A DNA stretch of 64,000 nt from an uncultured Mucilaginibacter sp. (GCF_903893715.1 NZ_CAITNG010000142.1:1-64000); one strand, 5' to 3'; counted from the first letter of the stretch, positions 18,070 through 27,714 are shown. Numbers and translations: made by a program. The notes: generated by a model not told the origin, from the letters alone.

Positions 18070-18567
18070 ATGGAAATAAACTTGTTAAAAGATATTAATA
18101 TAGATAATGGAGCACCCTCACCAAAAATACTATTTAGCGATTCTGCCTTGTATCTATTGTTTTATAAAAATAACACTGATGATAAAATTGACCCTGCCAA
18201 AGGAAGAGATAGCCTTATCAATAAAGGAATCGGAATTGTAAAATTCAAGAACGTACTTTCTTACAAATTTGGGTTACCAAATGATGAAACATTGGTGGGG
18301 CATACTTTATATAAATTTGGTCTGAAATATTATTCAGGCCAGTACATAGAGAAGTCGCCTTGGCTTGAAGAGCTAATTAAGTTAAATAGCGTCCACCCTT
18401 ACCATAATCCTTCATCTTTTGACAACTATAAACATTATATTTTTACTTTTCATGATGATACATTCGAATGTATTGCCAAAGGATACGATGTAAAATATAA
18501 GAATAAAGCAATGTATGATTTAGCAAACGAAATTTTACATGAGATTTTTATAGAAGAAATTGGGTAG
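18070..18567 (+). CDS. AT-rich orphan gene, unknown function
   Basis: 165 aa, soluble in appearance, with aromatic-rich segments (SDSALYLLFYKNN, LYKFGLKYYSG) and a C-terminal helix NEILHEIFIEEIG. The AT content is markedly higher than in pyk. The gene is framed by inverted copies of one REP-like hairpin (17966 and 18594). It has no relatives I can name. The isolated position and base composition suggest a transferred cassette; proteins of this size and look are often orphan immunity or accessory proteins, but that is only a guess. Confidence 0.55.
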   Translation: MEINLLKDINIDNGAPSPKILFSDSALYLLFYKNNTDDKIDPAKGRDSLINKGIGIVKFKNVLSYKFGLPNDETLVGHTLYKFGLKYYSGQYIEKSPWLEELIKLNSVHPYHNPSSFDNYKHYIFTFHDDTFECIAKGYDVKYKNKAMYDLANEILHEIFIEEIG

Positions 18568-18593
18568 TATATTAAAAGTGTTGTCATTTAGTT

Positions 18594-18623
18594 GCCCTAT
18601 CAGAAGCCTACGCCTGATAAGGC
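18594..18623. repeat. REP-like hairpin, right copy (inverted)
   Basis: GCCCTATCAG pairs with CTGATAAGGC. The reverse complement of this 30-base unit has the same arms as 17966-17995 but a different loop. Confidence 0.55.
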
Positions 18624-18802
18624 GTACTTGTTAATACACCCCGGCCATGCACACCTGCATAAACAACCTATCCAGGTTGCCAAAGTAATAGTTCCAATAA
18701 ATTATTAAAAGGCTCATGTTTTTCATTCTTAATGTATTGGTTCGACTGTTGGTTTAGATGATGGTTTAACAAAAATTGTTACGTAAGCCTAATAGAATTT
18801 AG

Positions 18803-19723
18803 TTAGTTGAAGGAGTTTCGGAATGCTAAAGGCGAAACATTGGTTTTTGTTTTAAACAGCTTACTGAACGATTGCAGGTGTTCAAAGCCCAATTGATAAG
18901 CGATTTCGCTTACAGTTAAGTTGGTGGTGGATAGTTTTTCTTTTGCCAACTCAATCAATTTATCATGCAAATGTTGCTGGGTGCTTTGTCCGGTCAACGT
19001 TTTGAGCAGGCCGCTTAAATACCCGGGCGATATGTTCAAGCTCTGCGCAATAAAGGTCACGGTGGGTAAACCGCGCGTTGCTAAGGCGCCGCTTTTAAAA
19101 TAGGCGGATAGCATGTCCTCCAAACGCGCCAGTATTTCATGGTTTATCACCTTACGGGTGATGAACTGCCGCTGGTAGAAGCGATCGGCATACGTTAATA
19201 TCACCTCTAACTGGGCGATGATCACGTTCTGGGTAAATTTGTCGATATTGGAATGGTACTCCTGTTCAATATATTTTGCAATGCCCGTAATCATGGATTC
19301 TTCTTTGTCCGAAAGGTACAGGGCTTCGTTAGCGGAATAGCTAAAGTATTCGTATTGTTTAATGGTTTTTGCCAGCGGGGTGTTCCATAAAAAATCCGGA
19401 TGGATAAGTATCATCCATCCGGAAGGTGTTTTTGTTGAGTCTTTATCAAACTCCACACCCCAAATTTGCCCCGGCGCCATACAGAACAGTACCCCTTCGT
19501 CAAAGTCGCAAGTTTGTTGGCCGTACTTTATGTGGGTGTTTAAGTCCCTTTTTAACGAAATACAATAAAAATCGAAAATCAAACTAATCGGCTCCTGAAT
19601 GTCTTGCGGTCTTAAGGATTCAATATTGATTACACTGATCAAAGGATGCTCGGGCTTTGGAAGCCCGGTTAACCTATGGTACTCTGTAATCGTTTTGATA
19701 CGATATGGTTGTACGTTTATCAT
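18803..19723 (-). CDS. AraC-family transcriptional regulator
   Basis: 306 aa. An N-terminal cupin-like sensor domain (residues about 20-170) precedes a C-terminal double helix-turn-helix. The second motif, LTVSEIAYQLGFEHLQSFSKLF, is the classical AraC signature (given as landmark; the conserved part is AYQLGF...FSKLF). It lies 15 bases downstream of the NmrA-like reductase gene on the same strand, so it probably regulates that gene or responds to its product. Confidence 0.88.
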   Translation of the reverse strand: MINVQPYRIKTITEYHRLTGLPKPEHPLISVINIESLRPQDIQEPISLIFDFYCISLKRDLNTHIKYGQQTCDFDEGVLFCMAPGQIWGVEFDKDSTKTPSGWMILIHPDFLWNTPLAKTIKQYEYFSYSANEALYLSDKEESMITGIAKYIEQEYHSNIDKFTQNVIIAQLEVILTYADRFYQRQFITRKVINHEILARLEDMLSAYFKSGALATRGLPTVTFIAQSLNISPGYLSGLLKTLTGQSTQQHLHDKLIELAKEKLSTTNLTVSEIAYQLGFEHLQSFSKLFKTKTNVSPLAFRNSFN

Positions 19724-19738
19724 AGTCCAATATAAGGT

Positions 19739-20701
19739 TTATTGATTGTAAACAGCTGCAAATTCCCTGGCAAAATCTTTCATCTTTACTTTGCCCATTA
19801 CTTTTGGCTTATTTAGGTAATAATCCTCGTTCACCAAGCCGTTGTGCATGCCGGCATTCATATCAACGACGCCCTGTGCCCTGGATTGGGGCATGCCGAA
19901 CATTTTTAAACCGCCCAACATATCTTTATCACTCATCAACGACCATTTAAGATAGGGTTTGCCAATAGCTTCACCTAAGATTTTCGCAATCTCGTTGCAA
20001 GTCAGTTCTTCGCTGGCTACATAGCGGAATTTCCTTTCCACAAAGGGTGTGGTCAATTCTTCGGCAATAGCGGCGGCGATATCAACAGGCGATACCCAAG
20101 GCATTTTATCTTCGGCGCCATAGTTTGCCGCGATAACACCTGTTTTTCCGGTTAACAAACTTGCTATACCCGAAAAACGGAGTGTTAAAAATAATCCGAG
20201 AAAGCCCTTTCCTTTAATGGTATTCATAAAGTCGTAGAGGTTGGTATAAAAACCTACAGGACGTATGTGCTTGATGATGATGTCCGCGGGCAGTTCCTTG
20301 AAAATACTTTCGGCGAGGTGATGGAAAGCAAGCAACCCGTTGCCTTTATCGGTGTGGGCTCCGATACTGCTCAGGTGTACCACTTGTTTTACACCCGAAG
20401 CTTTTATGGCCGCGGCATAGTTGCTTACCTGCCTGCGGGTAGTTTCCATAATGTCGAGGTCGGGATTAAAATAATCAAATGGCGGCAGCATACAATAAAC
20501 CGCGTCGGCACCAGTAAAGGTGGCAGTCAAAAAATCGACATCCTCAATTGAACCGATGGCCGCGTTGGCGCCTAATGCTTCAATTGCTGCTTGTTTTTCG
20601 GGCTTGCTACTGATAACTGTTACCGAGTGCCCTTTTTGAACCAACTCTTTTGCGAGTGGTTTGCTGATGTTCCCTAAAGAACCTGTTACAATGATTTTCA
20701 T
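19739..20701 (-). CDS. NmrA/atypical SDR-type NAD(P)-binding protein
   Basis: 320 aa from ATG 20701 (MKIIVTGSLGNISKPLA). A frame-extending start 27 bases upstream is less likely because it adds a lysine/glutamine-rich tail. The glycine-rich dinucleotide motif TGSLGNIS occupies residues 6-13. VVHLSSIGAH replaces a catalytic SDR triad, as in NmrA-type redox sensors or quinone reductases. It is paired with an AraC regulator, an arrangement common for stress-inducible reductases. Confidence 0.82.
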   Translation of the reverse strand: MKIIVTGSLGNISKPLAKELVQKGHSVTVISSKPEKQAAIEALGANAAIGSIEDVDFLTATFTGADAVYCMLPPFDYFNPDLDIMETTRRQVSNYAAAIKASGVKQVVHLSSIGAHTDKGNGLLAFHHLAESIFKELPADIIIKHIRPVGFYTNLYDFMNTIKGKGFLGLFLTLRFSGIASLLTGKTGVIAANYGAEDKMPWVSPVDIAAAIAEELTTPFVERKFRYVASEELTCNEIAKILGEAIGKPYLKWSLMSDKDMLGGLKMFGMPQSRAQGVVDMNAGMHNGLVNEDYYLNKPKVMGKVKMKDFAREFAAVYNQ

Positions 20702-21065
20702 TTTGTTATGTTTTTTTTGTTGAAACAAATGTCGGCAGGGGCAAGGAGACCGATTTAGCCGTATCCGCTTTTGATTTAGCCAAAAATCAGATTGGTTTTT
20801 TTTGTAGATTTTTAATCAAAATGTTGATTGACTAATCGGAATAGATGTATTAAAATGATCGGCATCATTTTTACTGTTTTTATAGTTTTCAACAGCAATA
20901 AGCCATTGTACGTTAATTATTTAAGCACCGTTATAGGGTAAGTATACGGGTAGTCAACAGGGTGTGGAAAACTCTGAATAGTATTGCGTTAATGAGAAAG
21001 ATAAATTTGGATTAAAACACCTCTAATATTTGGGGTGCGTTCATCTACTTCAAAAAAATACAGAT
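20702..21065. other. Intergenic region between divergent NmrA and nrdJ genes
   Basis: About 360 AT-rich bases. I looked for a cobalamin riboswitch before the B12-dependent reductase and see no B12-box-like sequence or multi-stem core. AATATTTG at 21025-21032 is one mismatch from a -7 box, but no TTTG is at the right distance. Otherwise I see nothing. Confidence 0.4.
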
Positions 21066-24000
21066 ATGGGCAAAAACGACGCAAAAAAAATGGCAGGACA
21101 AACCGGAAAAGGTTTGAAGCTAGACAGGTACTTCAGTAAAGAAGGTGTTGATGTATATGACCTGTTTAAATACGATAAACGTTCGTCGGTTATCCGTAAC
21201 CCTTCGGGCGATGCCGTGTTTGAGATGAACGATGTTGAAGTGCCCTCAAGCTGGTCGCAGGTGGCTACCGATATTTTGGCGCAAAAGTATTTCCGCAAAG
21301 CGGGTGTGCCTTTGGCCGATGGTATCACCGGCTCCGAAAAAAGCATTAAACAGGTTGCCCACCGCATGGCCAACTGCTGGAAAGACTGGGGCCAACGCTA
21401 TGGCTACTTCGCGACAGCAAAAGATGCCGATATATTTTATGATGAAATAGTTTATACCATTGTTGGTCAGTTGGCCGCGCCAAACTCGCCGCAATGGTTC
21501 AATACAGGCTTGCATACTTCGTATGGTATTACCGGCAAGCCGCAGGGGCATTATTTTGTGAACCCTGTAACCGAAGAGCTTGAAAAATCAACCTCGGCTT
21601 ACGAGCGCCCGCAGCCACATGCCTGCTTTATCCTTTCGGTGGAAGACGACCTGGTAAATGAAGGCGGTGTGATGGACCTTTGGGTACGCGAAGCACGTAT
21701 CTTTAAATACGGATCGGGTGTGGGTACCAATTTCTCCAAAATCCGCGGTGAAAGCGAAAAATTGTCGGGCGGCGGCTATTCATCGGGTTTGATGTCGTTC
21801 CTGAAGATTGGCGACAGGGCAGCCGGTGCCATCAAATCGGGCGGAACAACACGCCGCGCCGCTAAAATGGTTTGTTTGGACCTTGACCACCCCGAAATAG
21901 AGAAATTTGTAAACTGGAAAGTTGAAGAAGAGAAAAAAGTAGCCGCGCTGATAGCAGCCGGTTACCCATCGGATTACGAAGGCGAAGCTTATGCTACTGT
22001 ATCGGGCCAAAACTCCAACAACTCGGTGCGCATACCCAATACCTTTTTTAAAGCCTTAGAGCAAGGCACCACCTGGGATTTGACCAGCCGCATGAGCGGA
22101 AAGGCCATCAAATCGGTATCGGCACAAAAACTTTGGGACGATATCGCTTTTGCTGCCTGGGCCTGCGCTGACCCGGGTGTACAATATGATACCACCATTA
22201 ACGAATGGCATACCTGCCCTGCCGGTGGCCGTATCAACGCCTCGAACCCATGTTCGGAGTATATGTTTTTGGACAATACCGCCTGCAATTTGGCGTCTAT
22301 CAACTTAGCGCACTTTTTCGACGAAAAAACCCGCGTATTTGATGTAAAAGGTTTTGAGCACAGCTGCCGCGTATGGACCATAGTATTGGAAATTTCGGTA
22401 TTGATGGCACAGTTCCCTTCGAAAGAAGTGGCACAATTATCATACGATTACCGCACTTTAGGTTTAGGCTTTGCCAACTTAGGTTCGGCATTGATGGTAA
22501 ACGGCATCCCATACGATAGCGATAAAGCCCGTGCCATTGGCGGCGCCATTACCGCCATCATGACCGGTACGGCCTACGCTACATCGGCCGAAATGGCCCG
22601 CGAGTTGGGTACTTTCCGCAGGTATGATGATAATAAAGACAATATGCTGCGTGTAATGCGCAACCACCGCTACGCGGCTTATAACTCGGTGGAGAATTAC
22701 GAAGGTTTGGAAATAGCGCCTCCGGGCATCGACCCTAAGTATTGTCCTGATTATCTACTCTCTGCCGCATGCAACGCCTGGGACAAGGCCGTTGAAATGG
22801 GCGAGCAATATGGTTACCGCAACGCGCAAACCACTGTTATTGCCCCAACAGGCACCATAGGTTTGGTAATGGACTGCGATACGACCGGCATTGAGCCTGA
22901 TTTCGCGCTGGTGAAATTCAAGAAATTGTCGGGTGGTGGTTATTTTAAAATTATTAACCAGGCGGTGCCTGCCGCTTTAAGCAATTTGGGTTACAAAGAG
23001 CACGAGGTTACCGCCATCATCAATTATGCCAAAGGTGCGGCTACTTTAAAAGGCGCACCACATATCAATCTTGATTCGTTGAAGGCCAAAGGCTTTACCG
23101 ATGACGAGTTGGAAAAATTGGACAAAGCCGTTGTTTCGGCTTTCGAGATAGGTTTCGCGTTCAATATATGGACCGTAGGCGAAGATTGCCTGAAACGCAT
23201 GGGCTTTACTACCGAGCAATATAACTCCGGCGATTTTAACTTATTGCGCGCCTTAGGATACAACCGCCAGCAAATTGCCGATGCCAATGAGTACATCTGC
23301 GGCACCATGACTGTTGAAGGCGCGCCTTTCCTGAAAAAGGAACACTACCCGATATTTGATTGCGCCAACAAATGCGGCGCCAAAGGCGAACGTTATATAC
23401 ACGCACACGGCCACATCAAAATGATGGCATCGTCGCAGCCATTCCTTTCGGGAGCGATATCGAAAACTATTAACCTGCCTAATGAGGCCCTGGTTGAAGA
23501 AATAAAGGATTGTTACCAGCTATCATGGCAATTGGGCTTAAAGGCCAATGCACTTTACAGGGATGGTTGTAAATTATCGCAACCGCTGTCTACAAAATCG
23601 GATACGAAAGAAGAACTTTCCGACGAAAAGCTGGAAACCGTTGAAGAAGTTTTGGGCGAAGCCGCTAGCTTAAAGCTAAGCGACCTTACCCCCGACCAGG
23701 TATTGGAAGCGGCCATAGCCATTATGGAGCAAAGCAAGGATACCGATTTTATGCGTCAGTTGAGCCGCGTGGTACAGAAGAAACGCCTGCCTTACAAACG
23801 CCGAGGCTTTACGCAAAAAGCCAGTATTGACGGGCAAACCGTGTTTGTGCGCACCGGTGAGTATGAAGATGGTACCTTAGGCGAAATATTTGTGGATATA
23901 CATAAAGAAGGCGCAACGTTCCGTTCGTTGATGAACTGTTTTGCAATTGCTGTTTCGATAGGCTTGCAATACGGCGTGCCGTTGGAAGAATATGTAGAGA

Positions 24001-24395
24001 AATTCACCTTCACCCGCTTTGAGCCGGCCGGTATGGTGGGCGGGCATCCGAATATCAAAAGCGCTACGTCCATCATTGATTTTATCTTCAGGATGCTGGG
24101 CTATGAGTACCAAAACCGCACCGATTTGGTGCATGTGATCACCGAGCAAAACGGTTTTGCAGGCAACCCGCAAATGGGCGACGAAGACCTGAACCCCGAT
24201 ATGAGTAATGTGTACGAACCGGTTAAGAAAGTAGCAGTTGATAGCGGCAGCGGCAGTCAGAAACAATACAGTGTGGATTTGAGCATGGGTGCCCAAAGCG
24301 ACGCGCCAAGCTGCAATGTTTGCGGACATACCACTTTACGTTCGGGTACTTGCTATAAATGTTTGAATTGCGGTAACAGCATGGGCTGTTCGTAA
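21066..24395 (+). CDS. nrdJ: Vitamin B12-dependent (class II) ribonucleotide reductase
   Basis: About 1109 aa from ATG 21066 (MGKNDAKKMAGQ); an upstream frame start at 21030 adds 12 residues. The catalytic barrel includes PNSPQWFNTG, the radical-site/finger-loop phrase NPCSEYMFLDNTACNLASINL and the late loop APTGTIGLVMDCDTTGIEPDF. The tail ends in a Cys-rich segment, CNVCGHTTLRSGTCYKCLNC, then GNSMGCS, which shuttles reducing equivalents and may bind zinc. It makes deoxyribonucleotides using adenosylcobalamin without needing oxygen. It is monocistronic, with a terminator at 24443. Confidence 0.95.
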   Translation: MGKNDAKKMAGQTGKGLKLDRYFSKEGVDVYDLFKYDKRSSVIRNPSGDAVFEMNDVEVPSSWSQVATDILAQKYFRKAGVPLADGITGSEKSIKQVAHRMANCWKDWGQRYGYFATAKDADIFYDEIVYTIVGQLAAPNSPQWFNTGLHTSYGITGKPQGHYFVNPVTEELEKSTSAYERPQPHACFILSVEDDLVNEGGVMDLWVREARIFKYGSGVGTNFSKIRGESEKLSGGGYSSGLMSFLKIGDRAAGAIKSGGTTRRAAKMVCLDLDHPEIEKFVNWKVEEEKKVAALIAAGYPSDYEGEAYATVSGQNSNNSVRIPNTFFKALEQGTTWDLTSRMSGKAIKSVSAQKLWDDIAFAAWACADPGVQYDTTINEWHTCPAGGRINASNPCSEYMFLDNTACNLASINLAHFFDEKTRVFDVKGFEHSCRVWTIVLEISVLMAQFPSKEVAQLSYDYRTLGLGFANLGSALMVNGIPYDSDKARAIGGAITAIMTGTAYATSAEMARELGTFRRYDDNKDNMLRVMRNHRYAAYNSVENYEGLEIAPPGIDPKYCPDYLLSAACNAWDKAVEMGEQYGYRNAQTTVIAPTGTIGLVMDCDTTGIEPDFALVKFKKLSGGGYFKIINQAVPAALSNLGYKEHEVTAIINYAKGAATLKGAPHINLDSLKAKGFTDDELEKLDKAVVSAFEIGFAFNIWTVGEDCLKRMGFTTEQYNSGDFNLLRALGYNRQQIADANEYICGTMTVEGAPFLKKEHYPIFDCANKCGAKGERYIHAHGHIKMMASSQPFLSGAISKTINLPNEALVEEIKDCYQLSWQLGLKANALYRDGCKLSQPLSTKSDTKEELSDEKLETVEEVLGEAASLKLSDLTPDQVLEAAIAIMEQSKDTDFMRQLSRVVQKKRLPYKRRGFTQKASIDGQTVFVRTGEYEDGTLGEIFVDIHKEGATFRSLMNCFAIAVSIGLQYGVPLEEYVEKFTFTRFEPAGMVGGHPNIKSATSIIDFIFRMLGYEYQNRTDLVHVITEQNGFAGNPQMGDEDLNPDMSNVYEPVKKVAVDSGSGSQKQYSVDLSMGAQSDAPSCNVCGHTTLRSGTCYKCLNCGNSMGCS

Positions 24396-24442
24396 AATAA
24401 GTTTTTTCTGCTTTTTTTTAGTTTGATGTATTAATTAATGGA

Positions 24443-24475
24443 GCCCTTTCGCTGTTATGGCGAAGGGGTTTTTTA
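24443..24475. terminator. Terminator between nrdJ and the OMP gene
   Basis: GCCCTTTCGC and GCGAAGGGG form the stem across TGTTATG, followed by a T-run on the plus strand. It ends nrdJ and lies just before the 3' end of the convergent gene. Confidence 0.8.
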
Positions 24476-24487
24476 TGAAAGATCGAT

Positions 24488-25177
24488 TCAAAAGCAATAC
24501 CCCATCGAAATACTGAATGACCGCAATTTGGCATCTGTACTGTTGTTGGTGCTTAGGTTGGTAAGGGCCACGCCGTAGCCTACGCTGAGTTGGAAGCCAT
24601 AATTAAAGGTAATGCCGCCCAGGGTATTAAAGCCGTAGCTTGGGTTTTTGAGTTCGGTGCCAAATTGGGGCGACAGGTTGTTGTGCGTTTCGGTGCTGTA
24701 GGTAAGGTTGGTTTGGTCGAGCGTGTTGTTATCTGTAGCCGCGAGGCCAAAGTCGACATAAGGGCCGCCGCCAAAAAATATTTTCCCTTCGCCATGTATG
24801 GGTATGTTCACCAAAAAATTGAGCGGTACCTCTAAGTAATCAACCGTTAACTCTTCGGTGCCGTGGTACGAGTATGGGTTGGCTGAGCTAATATTGACGT
24901 AGTATATTTCGTTTTTTCCGCCTTTTACAGTAACGTTAACACCCGGTTGTAAGGTAAACCAACCCCATTTGATATCGGCGAAAGCGCCTGCATGGTATCC
25001 GGTTAAATTATGGACCAACTGTGTTTGCCAGCTCAGGTTTTTTGCCTGGTACAACCCGTTGTTATTGCTGCTCATGTTCACGCCATCAACGCCTGCCCTA
25101 ACTTCAAAGCTAAGCGATTGCGCCTGCGATACGCCGACCCAGGCCGAAAGGAACAGCATAAACACTAAATTTTTCAC
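24488..25177 (-). CDS. Outer-membrane beta-barrel protein (PorT-like)
   Basis: About 229 aa from a GTG at 25177, which gives the tidy signal peptide MKNLVFMLFLSAWVGVSQA; the frame is open 48 bases further up without family character. Alternating hydrophobic strands with aromatic girdles follow (FADIKWGWFTLQPGVNV, YLEVPLNFLVNI, GFQLSVGYGVALTNL), ending SFSISMGYCF. Such an 8-stranded barrel ending in an aromatic residue is typical of the outer-membrane PorT/OMP_b-brl family. The function is unknown. Confidence 0.75.
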   Translation of the reverse strand: MKNLVFMLFLSAWVGVSQAQSLSFEVRAGVDGVNMSSNNNGLYQAKNLSWQTQLVHNLTGYHAGAFADIKWGWFTLQPGVNVTVKGGKNEIYYVNISSANPYSYHGTEELTVDYLEVPLNFLVNIPIHGEGKIFFGGGPYVDFGLAATDNNTLDQTNLTYSTETHNNLSPQFGTELKNPSYGFNTLGGITFNYGFQLSVGYGVALTNLSTNNSTDAKLRSFSISMGYCF

Positions 25178-25292
25178 GCCGGTTTTTTGCGCAAAGTAGC
25201 ATTTTAATAAAATATTAACTAACAATGCATTGTAGCATTATGATGACAATATAAAAACGAGGGATGGCGCGATAGGATGTGGCAGAAACCAG

Positions 25293-25631
25293 TCAGCTGT
25301 GTTTTTTTACGCTTGCTTTGCGCCGGATTTTTTTGAACAGCTTGTAGCAATAAAAAAACAGCACCGACCAACCCATCAGGCATATGATATCGCCAATAAA
25401 AAAAAGCGCGCCCGTAAATATTTCTTTATGAAAAAAGCCCTCGATGCCATGCAAAGGGAACAGTAAAACATTGGCTGCAGCTTTGCTAACGGTGACCGAA
25501 GGCCCATAAGGCATGGCGCCTTCATCGTACCAGCCTATTAGTATCAACACCAAAAAATTGATGGGCAGCAACACTGTGAAGATGATGAGCATCAGTTTGC
25601 GGGGTGGTATTGCGCGCCTTCGCCTCATCAT
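25293..25631 (-). CDS. Integral membrane protein downstream of murF, unknown function
   Basis: 112 aa with three hydrophobic segments (about residues 12-32, 50-65 and 72-95), an RRRR start and a lysine-rich end. Its ATG lies one base after the murF stop codon, so the two are co-transcribed. I do not recognise a family, and the link to cell-wall synthesis is by position only. Confidence 0.6.
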   Translation of the reverse strand: MMRRRRAIPPRKLMLIIFTVLLPINFLVLILIGWYDEGAMPYGPSVTVSKAAANVLLFPLHGIEGFFHKEIFTGALFFIGDIICLMGWSVLFFYCYKLFKKIRRKASVKKHS

Positions 25632-25632
25632 A

Positions 25633-26934
25633 TCAAAACAGTCCGGTTAAACGTTCCAAAGCCATACCTCTCGACCCTTTAATTAAAATTACCGCGTTGT
25701 TTATAGGGGCCGCTTTTAATGCAGCGATAGCATCTTCGGCGTTTTGATAAAATACAGCCTTTGTGCCCCCCTTTTGGGCATAAAACTGGCTCCCAATAAA
25801 AATGCGTTCGTTAACGGGGGTATGCATGGCTTTATCAATTACGGCGGCGTGCTCGGCTGGCGAATCATCCCCCAATTCAAACATGTCCCCTAAAATAAGA
25901 ACTTTATGTGTGGCATCCAATTTTCCGATATTATCGATAGCCACCAACATGCTACTCGGGTTGGCATTATAATAATCGCAGATTAGTGTATTGGTTTGGG
26001 TTTTTACAATTTGGGAGCGGTTGTTTGATGGCGTATAAGTTTCGATTCCGCGGTTTATTTCATCATCCGAAAGCTTAAAATAATGCCCGATGCAAATGGC
26101 CGCTAAAATATTATCAAGGTTATACGCACCAGTGAGTTGAGTTTGTGCTGTTTGGTACGCACCGCCTTTTAACTTCCATTGTAGTTTGAGGAAGGGCGCG
26201 TTTTCGATGAGTTGCCCGGAAACGCTGTTGTTTTCGTTTGTGCCATAATACACCGTATCGGTCAAACCCCGCTCGTTTGCCATAGCCAACAGCACGGCGC
26301 TGTCGGCATTTATAAAGGCCGTGCAGTGATGCAGTAGCAGGTAGTCGTACAGTTCGCCCTTGCCTTTTTTAACGCCCTCGGTACCGCCAAAGCCCTCCAG
26401 ATGCGCCTTGCCGATGTTTGTGATGAGGCCATGCGTTGGCTGGCATATATTGCTCAATAAGGCTATCTCTTGTTGGTGATTGGCCCCCATTTCTATCACG
26501 GCAATTTCAACCTTGCTATCAATAGCCAGTATAGTAAGGGGCACACCGATATGGTTATTGAGATTGCCTTGTGTGGCGTAAGTTTTAAAATGTTGGGATA
26601 GTACGGAGTTGATAAGTTCTTTGGTGGTGGTTTTTCCGTTCGAGCCGGTTAAGCCTATAACGGGGATATTTAGTTGCGAACGGTGGTATTTGCCCAGGTT
26701 TTGCAGGGTGGTCAAAACGTCGTTCACCAATATTTGCTTGTCGGATGTTTGGTACGCGGCATTATCGATAACCGCGTAGGCGGCACCGGCCTCAATAGCT
26801 TGCCCGGCGAAGGTATTGGCATCGAACTTATCCCCGCGAAGGGCAAAAAATATGCTGCCCGGGCTTATCTTGCGGGTATCGGTACTGATGACAGGATGTT
26901 TTATATAGATGCTGTATAGCTCTTCAATGGTCAT
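25633..26934 (-). CDS. murF: UDP-N-acetylmuramoyl-tripeptide--D-alanyl-D-alanine ligase
   Basis: 433 aa. The Mur ligase N-terminal domain has STDTRKISPGSIFFAL. ATP is bound by GLTGSNGKTTTKEL (about residue 92). The central domain includes AVIEMGANHQQEI and ITNIGKAHLEGFG, and the C-terminal domain has NRSQIV and ILGDMFELG. It adds D-Ala-D-Ala to the UDP-MurNAc-tripeptide in the cytoplasm. Here it is separated from a mur cluster and instead heads a two-gene unit with a small membrane protein. A promoter-like element is at 26942-26972. Confidence 0.93.
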   Translation of the reverse strand: MTIEELYSIYIKHPVISTDTRKISPGSIFFALRGDKFDANTFAGQAIEAGAAYAVIDNAAYQTSDKQILVNDVLTTLQNLGKYHRSQLNIPVIGLTGSNGKTTTKELINSVLSQHFKTYATQGNLNNHIGVPLTILAIDSKVEIAVIEMGANHQQEIALLSNICQPTHGLITNIGKAHLEGFGGTEGVKKGKGELYDYLLLHHCTAFINADSAVLLAMANERGLTDTVYYGTNENNSVSGQLIENAPFLKLQWKLKGGAYQTAQTQLTGAYNLDNILAAICIGHYFKLSDDEINRGIETYTPSNNRSQIVKTQTNTLICDYYNANPSSMLVAIDNIGKLDATHKVLILGDMFELGDDSPAEHAAVIDKAMHTPVNERIFIGSQFYAQKGGTKAVFYQNAEDAIAALKAAPINNAVILIKGSRGMALERLTGLF

Positions 26935-26941
26935 TACAGTA

Positions 26942-26972
26942 CAAGTATAAAAAATTGATAGTATTTATCAAT
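26942..26972 (-). promoter_or_regulatory. Putative murF promoter overlapped by a palindrome
   Basis: On the minus strand ATTG (26972-26969), 19 bases, then TATACTTG (26949-26942) fits TTTG-N19-TAnnTTTG with one mismatch in each box. ATTGATA (26954-26960) and TATCAAT (26966-26972) form an inverted repeat within the spacer and the -33 box, which is where a repressor could bind. Confidence 0.4.
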
Positions 26973-27054
26973 TTATTTATTTTAATTGAAAGTATTGTCG
27001 TAAAGTTTAATGGTTTTTTGCTCAAAAGCGCTGAGCCGCGGAGAAGAAAATAGT

Positions 27055-27594
27055 TTAGCTTGCCGGAACTGTGGTTTCTACCTCTACCAGGATAACCGCT
27101 TCGTTGGCTAAAATCATGCTGGTATCGCCAATGCCAAAATCGAGGCGGTTGATTTTAAAGCTGCCTTTAAATACAGCGATATTGCCGTTTTGTACAAAAG
27201 TGAAAGGGAAGGCCACTGTTTTGGTTTTGCCTTTTATGGTAACATCAAATTGGCCGATAAAGTTGTTACCGCCTTTTTGCTGAAAGGAAACCGACTTCAT
27301 CACAATTTTGGGGTAATGGTCGACATCAAAATAATCCGATTTGCGGAGGTGTTCATCGCGCATATCATCTTCGGAGTTGACGGTTTTGGCCTCAACCGAT
27401 GCCTCGATACTGCTGGTAGCCAAATGAGCCTTGTCGAATTTGATATCGCCAATAAAGCCGCCGAACTCGCCGGTAGTAGTGAAGCCCATGTTTTTTATCT
27501 GGTAGCTTACCGAAGCTTTGGTAACGGTTTGCCTGGTTTGCGCAAAGGCAAGGGTAGCAGACAGCAACAATATAATCAGGGCAATTCTTTTCAT
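27055..27594 (-). CDS. YceI family periplasmic protein
   Basis: 179 aa from ATG 27594, beginning with the signal peptide MKRIALIILLLSATLAFA. The lipocalin-like YceI fold can be followed through VSYQIKNMGFTTTGEFGGF, the DEHLRKSDYFDVDHYPKIVM motif (landmark: SDYFDVDHYP) and the C-terminal FKINRLDFGIGDTS. Family members bind isoprenoid or other amphiphilic molecules in the periplasm. A -7 box TAGGTTTG lies at 27620-27613 on this strand. Confidence 0.88.
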   Translation of the reverse strand: MKRIALIILLLSATLAFAQTRQTVTKASVSYQIKNMGFTTTGEFGGFIGDIKFDKAHLATSSIEASVEAKTVNSEDDMRDEHLRKSDYFDVDHYPKIVMKSVSFQQKGGNNFIGQFDVTIKGKTKTVAFPFTFVQNGNIAVFKGSFKINRLDFGIGDTSMILANEAVILVEVETTVPAS

Positions 27595-27612
27595 CGGGAC
27601 ATTAAATATTTT

Positions 27613-27620
27613 CAAACCTA
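27613..27620 (-). promoter_or_regulatory. -7 box of the YceI gene
   Basis: TAGGTTTG on the minus strand matches TAnnTTTG exactly and ends 18 bases before ATG 27594. The -33 box at the expected distance is poor. Confidence 0.4.
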
Positions 27621-27714
27621 AGGATTAGACGGGAAATTTGGAACAAGGTTTTAAGAATGTTACCTATTGTTATGGAAGATGGAAAATGTAAGACGGAAGA
27701 TGTAAGGAATAACT

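Noticed and set aside
20750-21065. Cobalamin riboswitch before nrdJ
   Set aside because: No B12 box or conserved multi-stem core could be found by eye.
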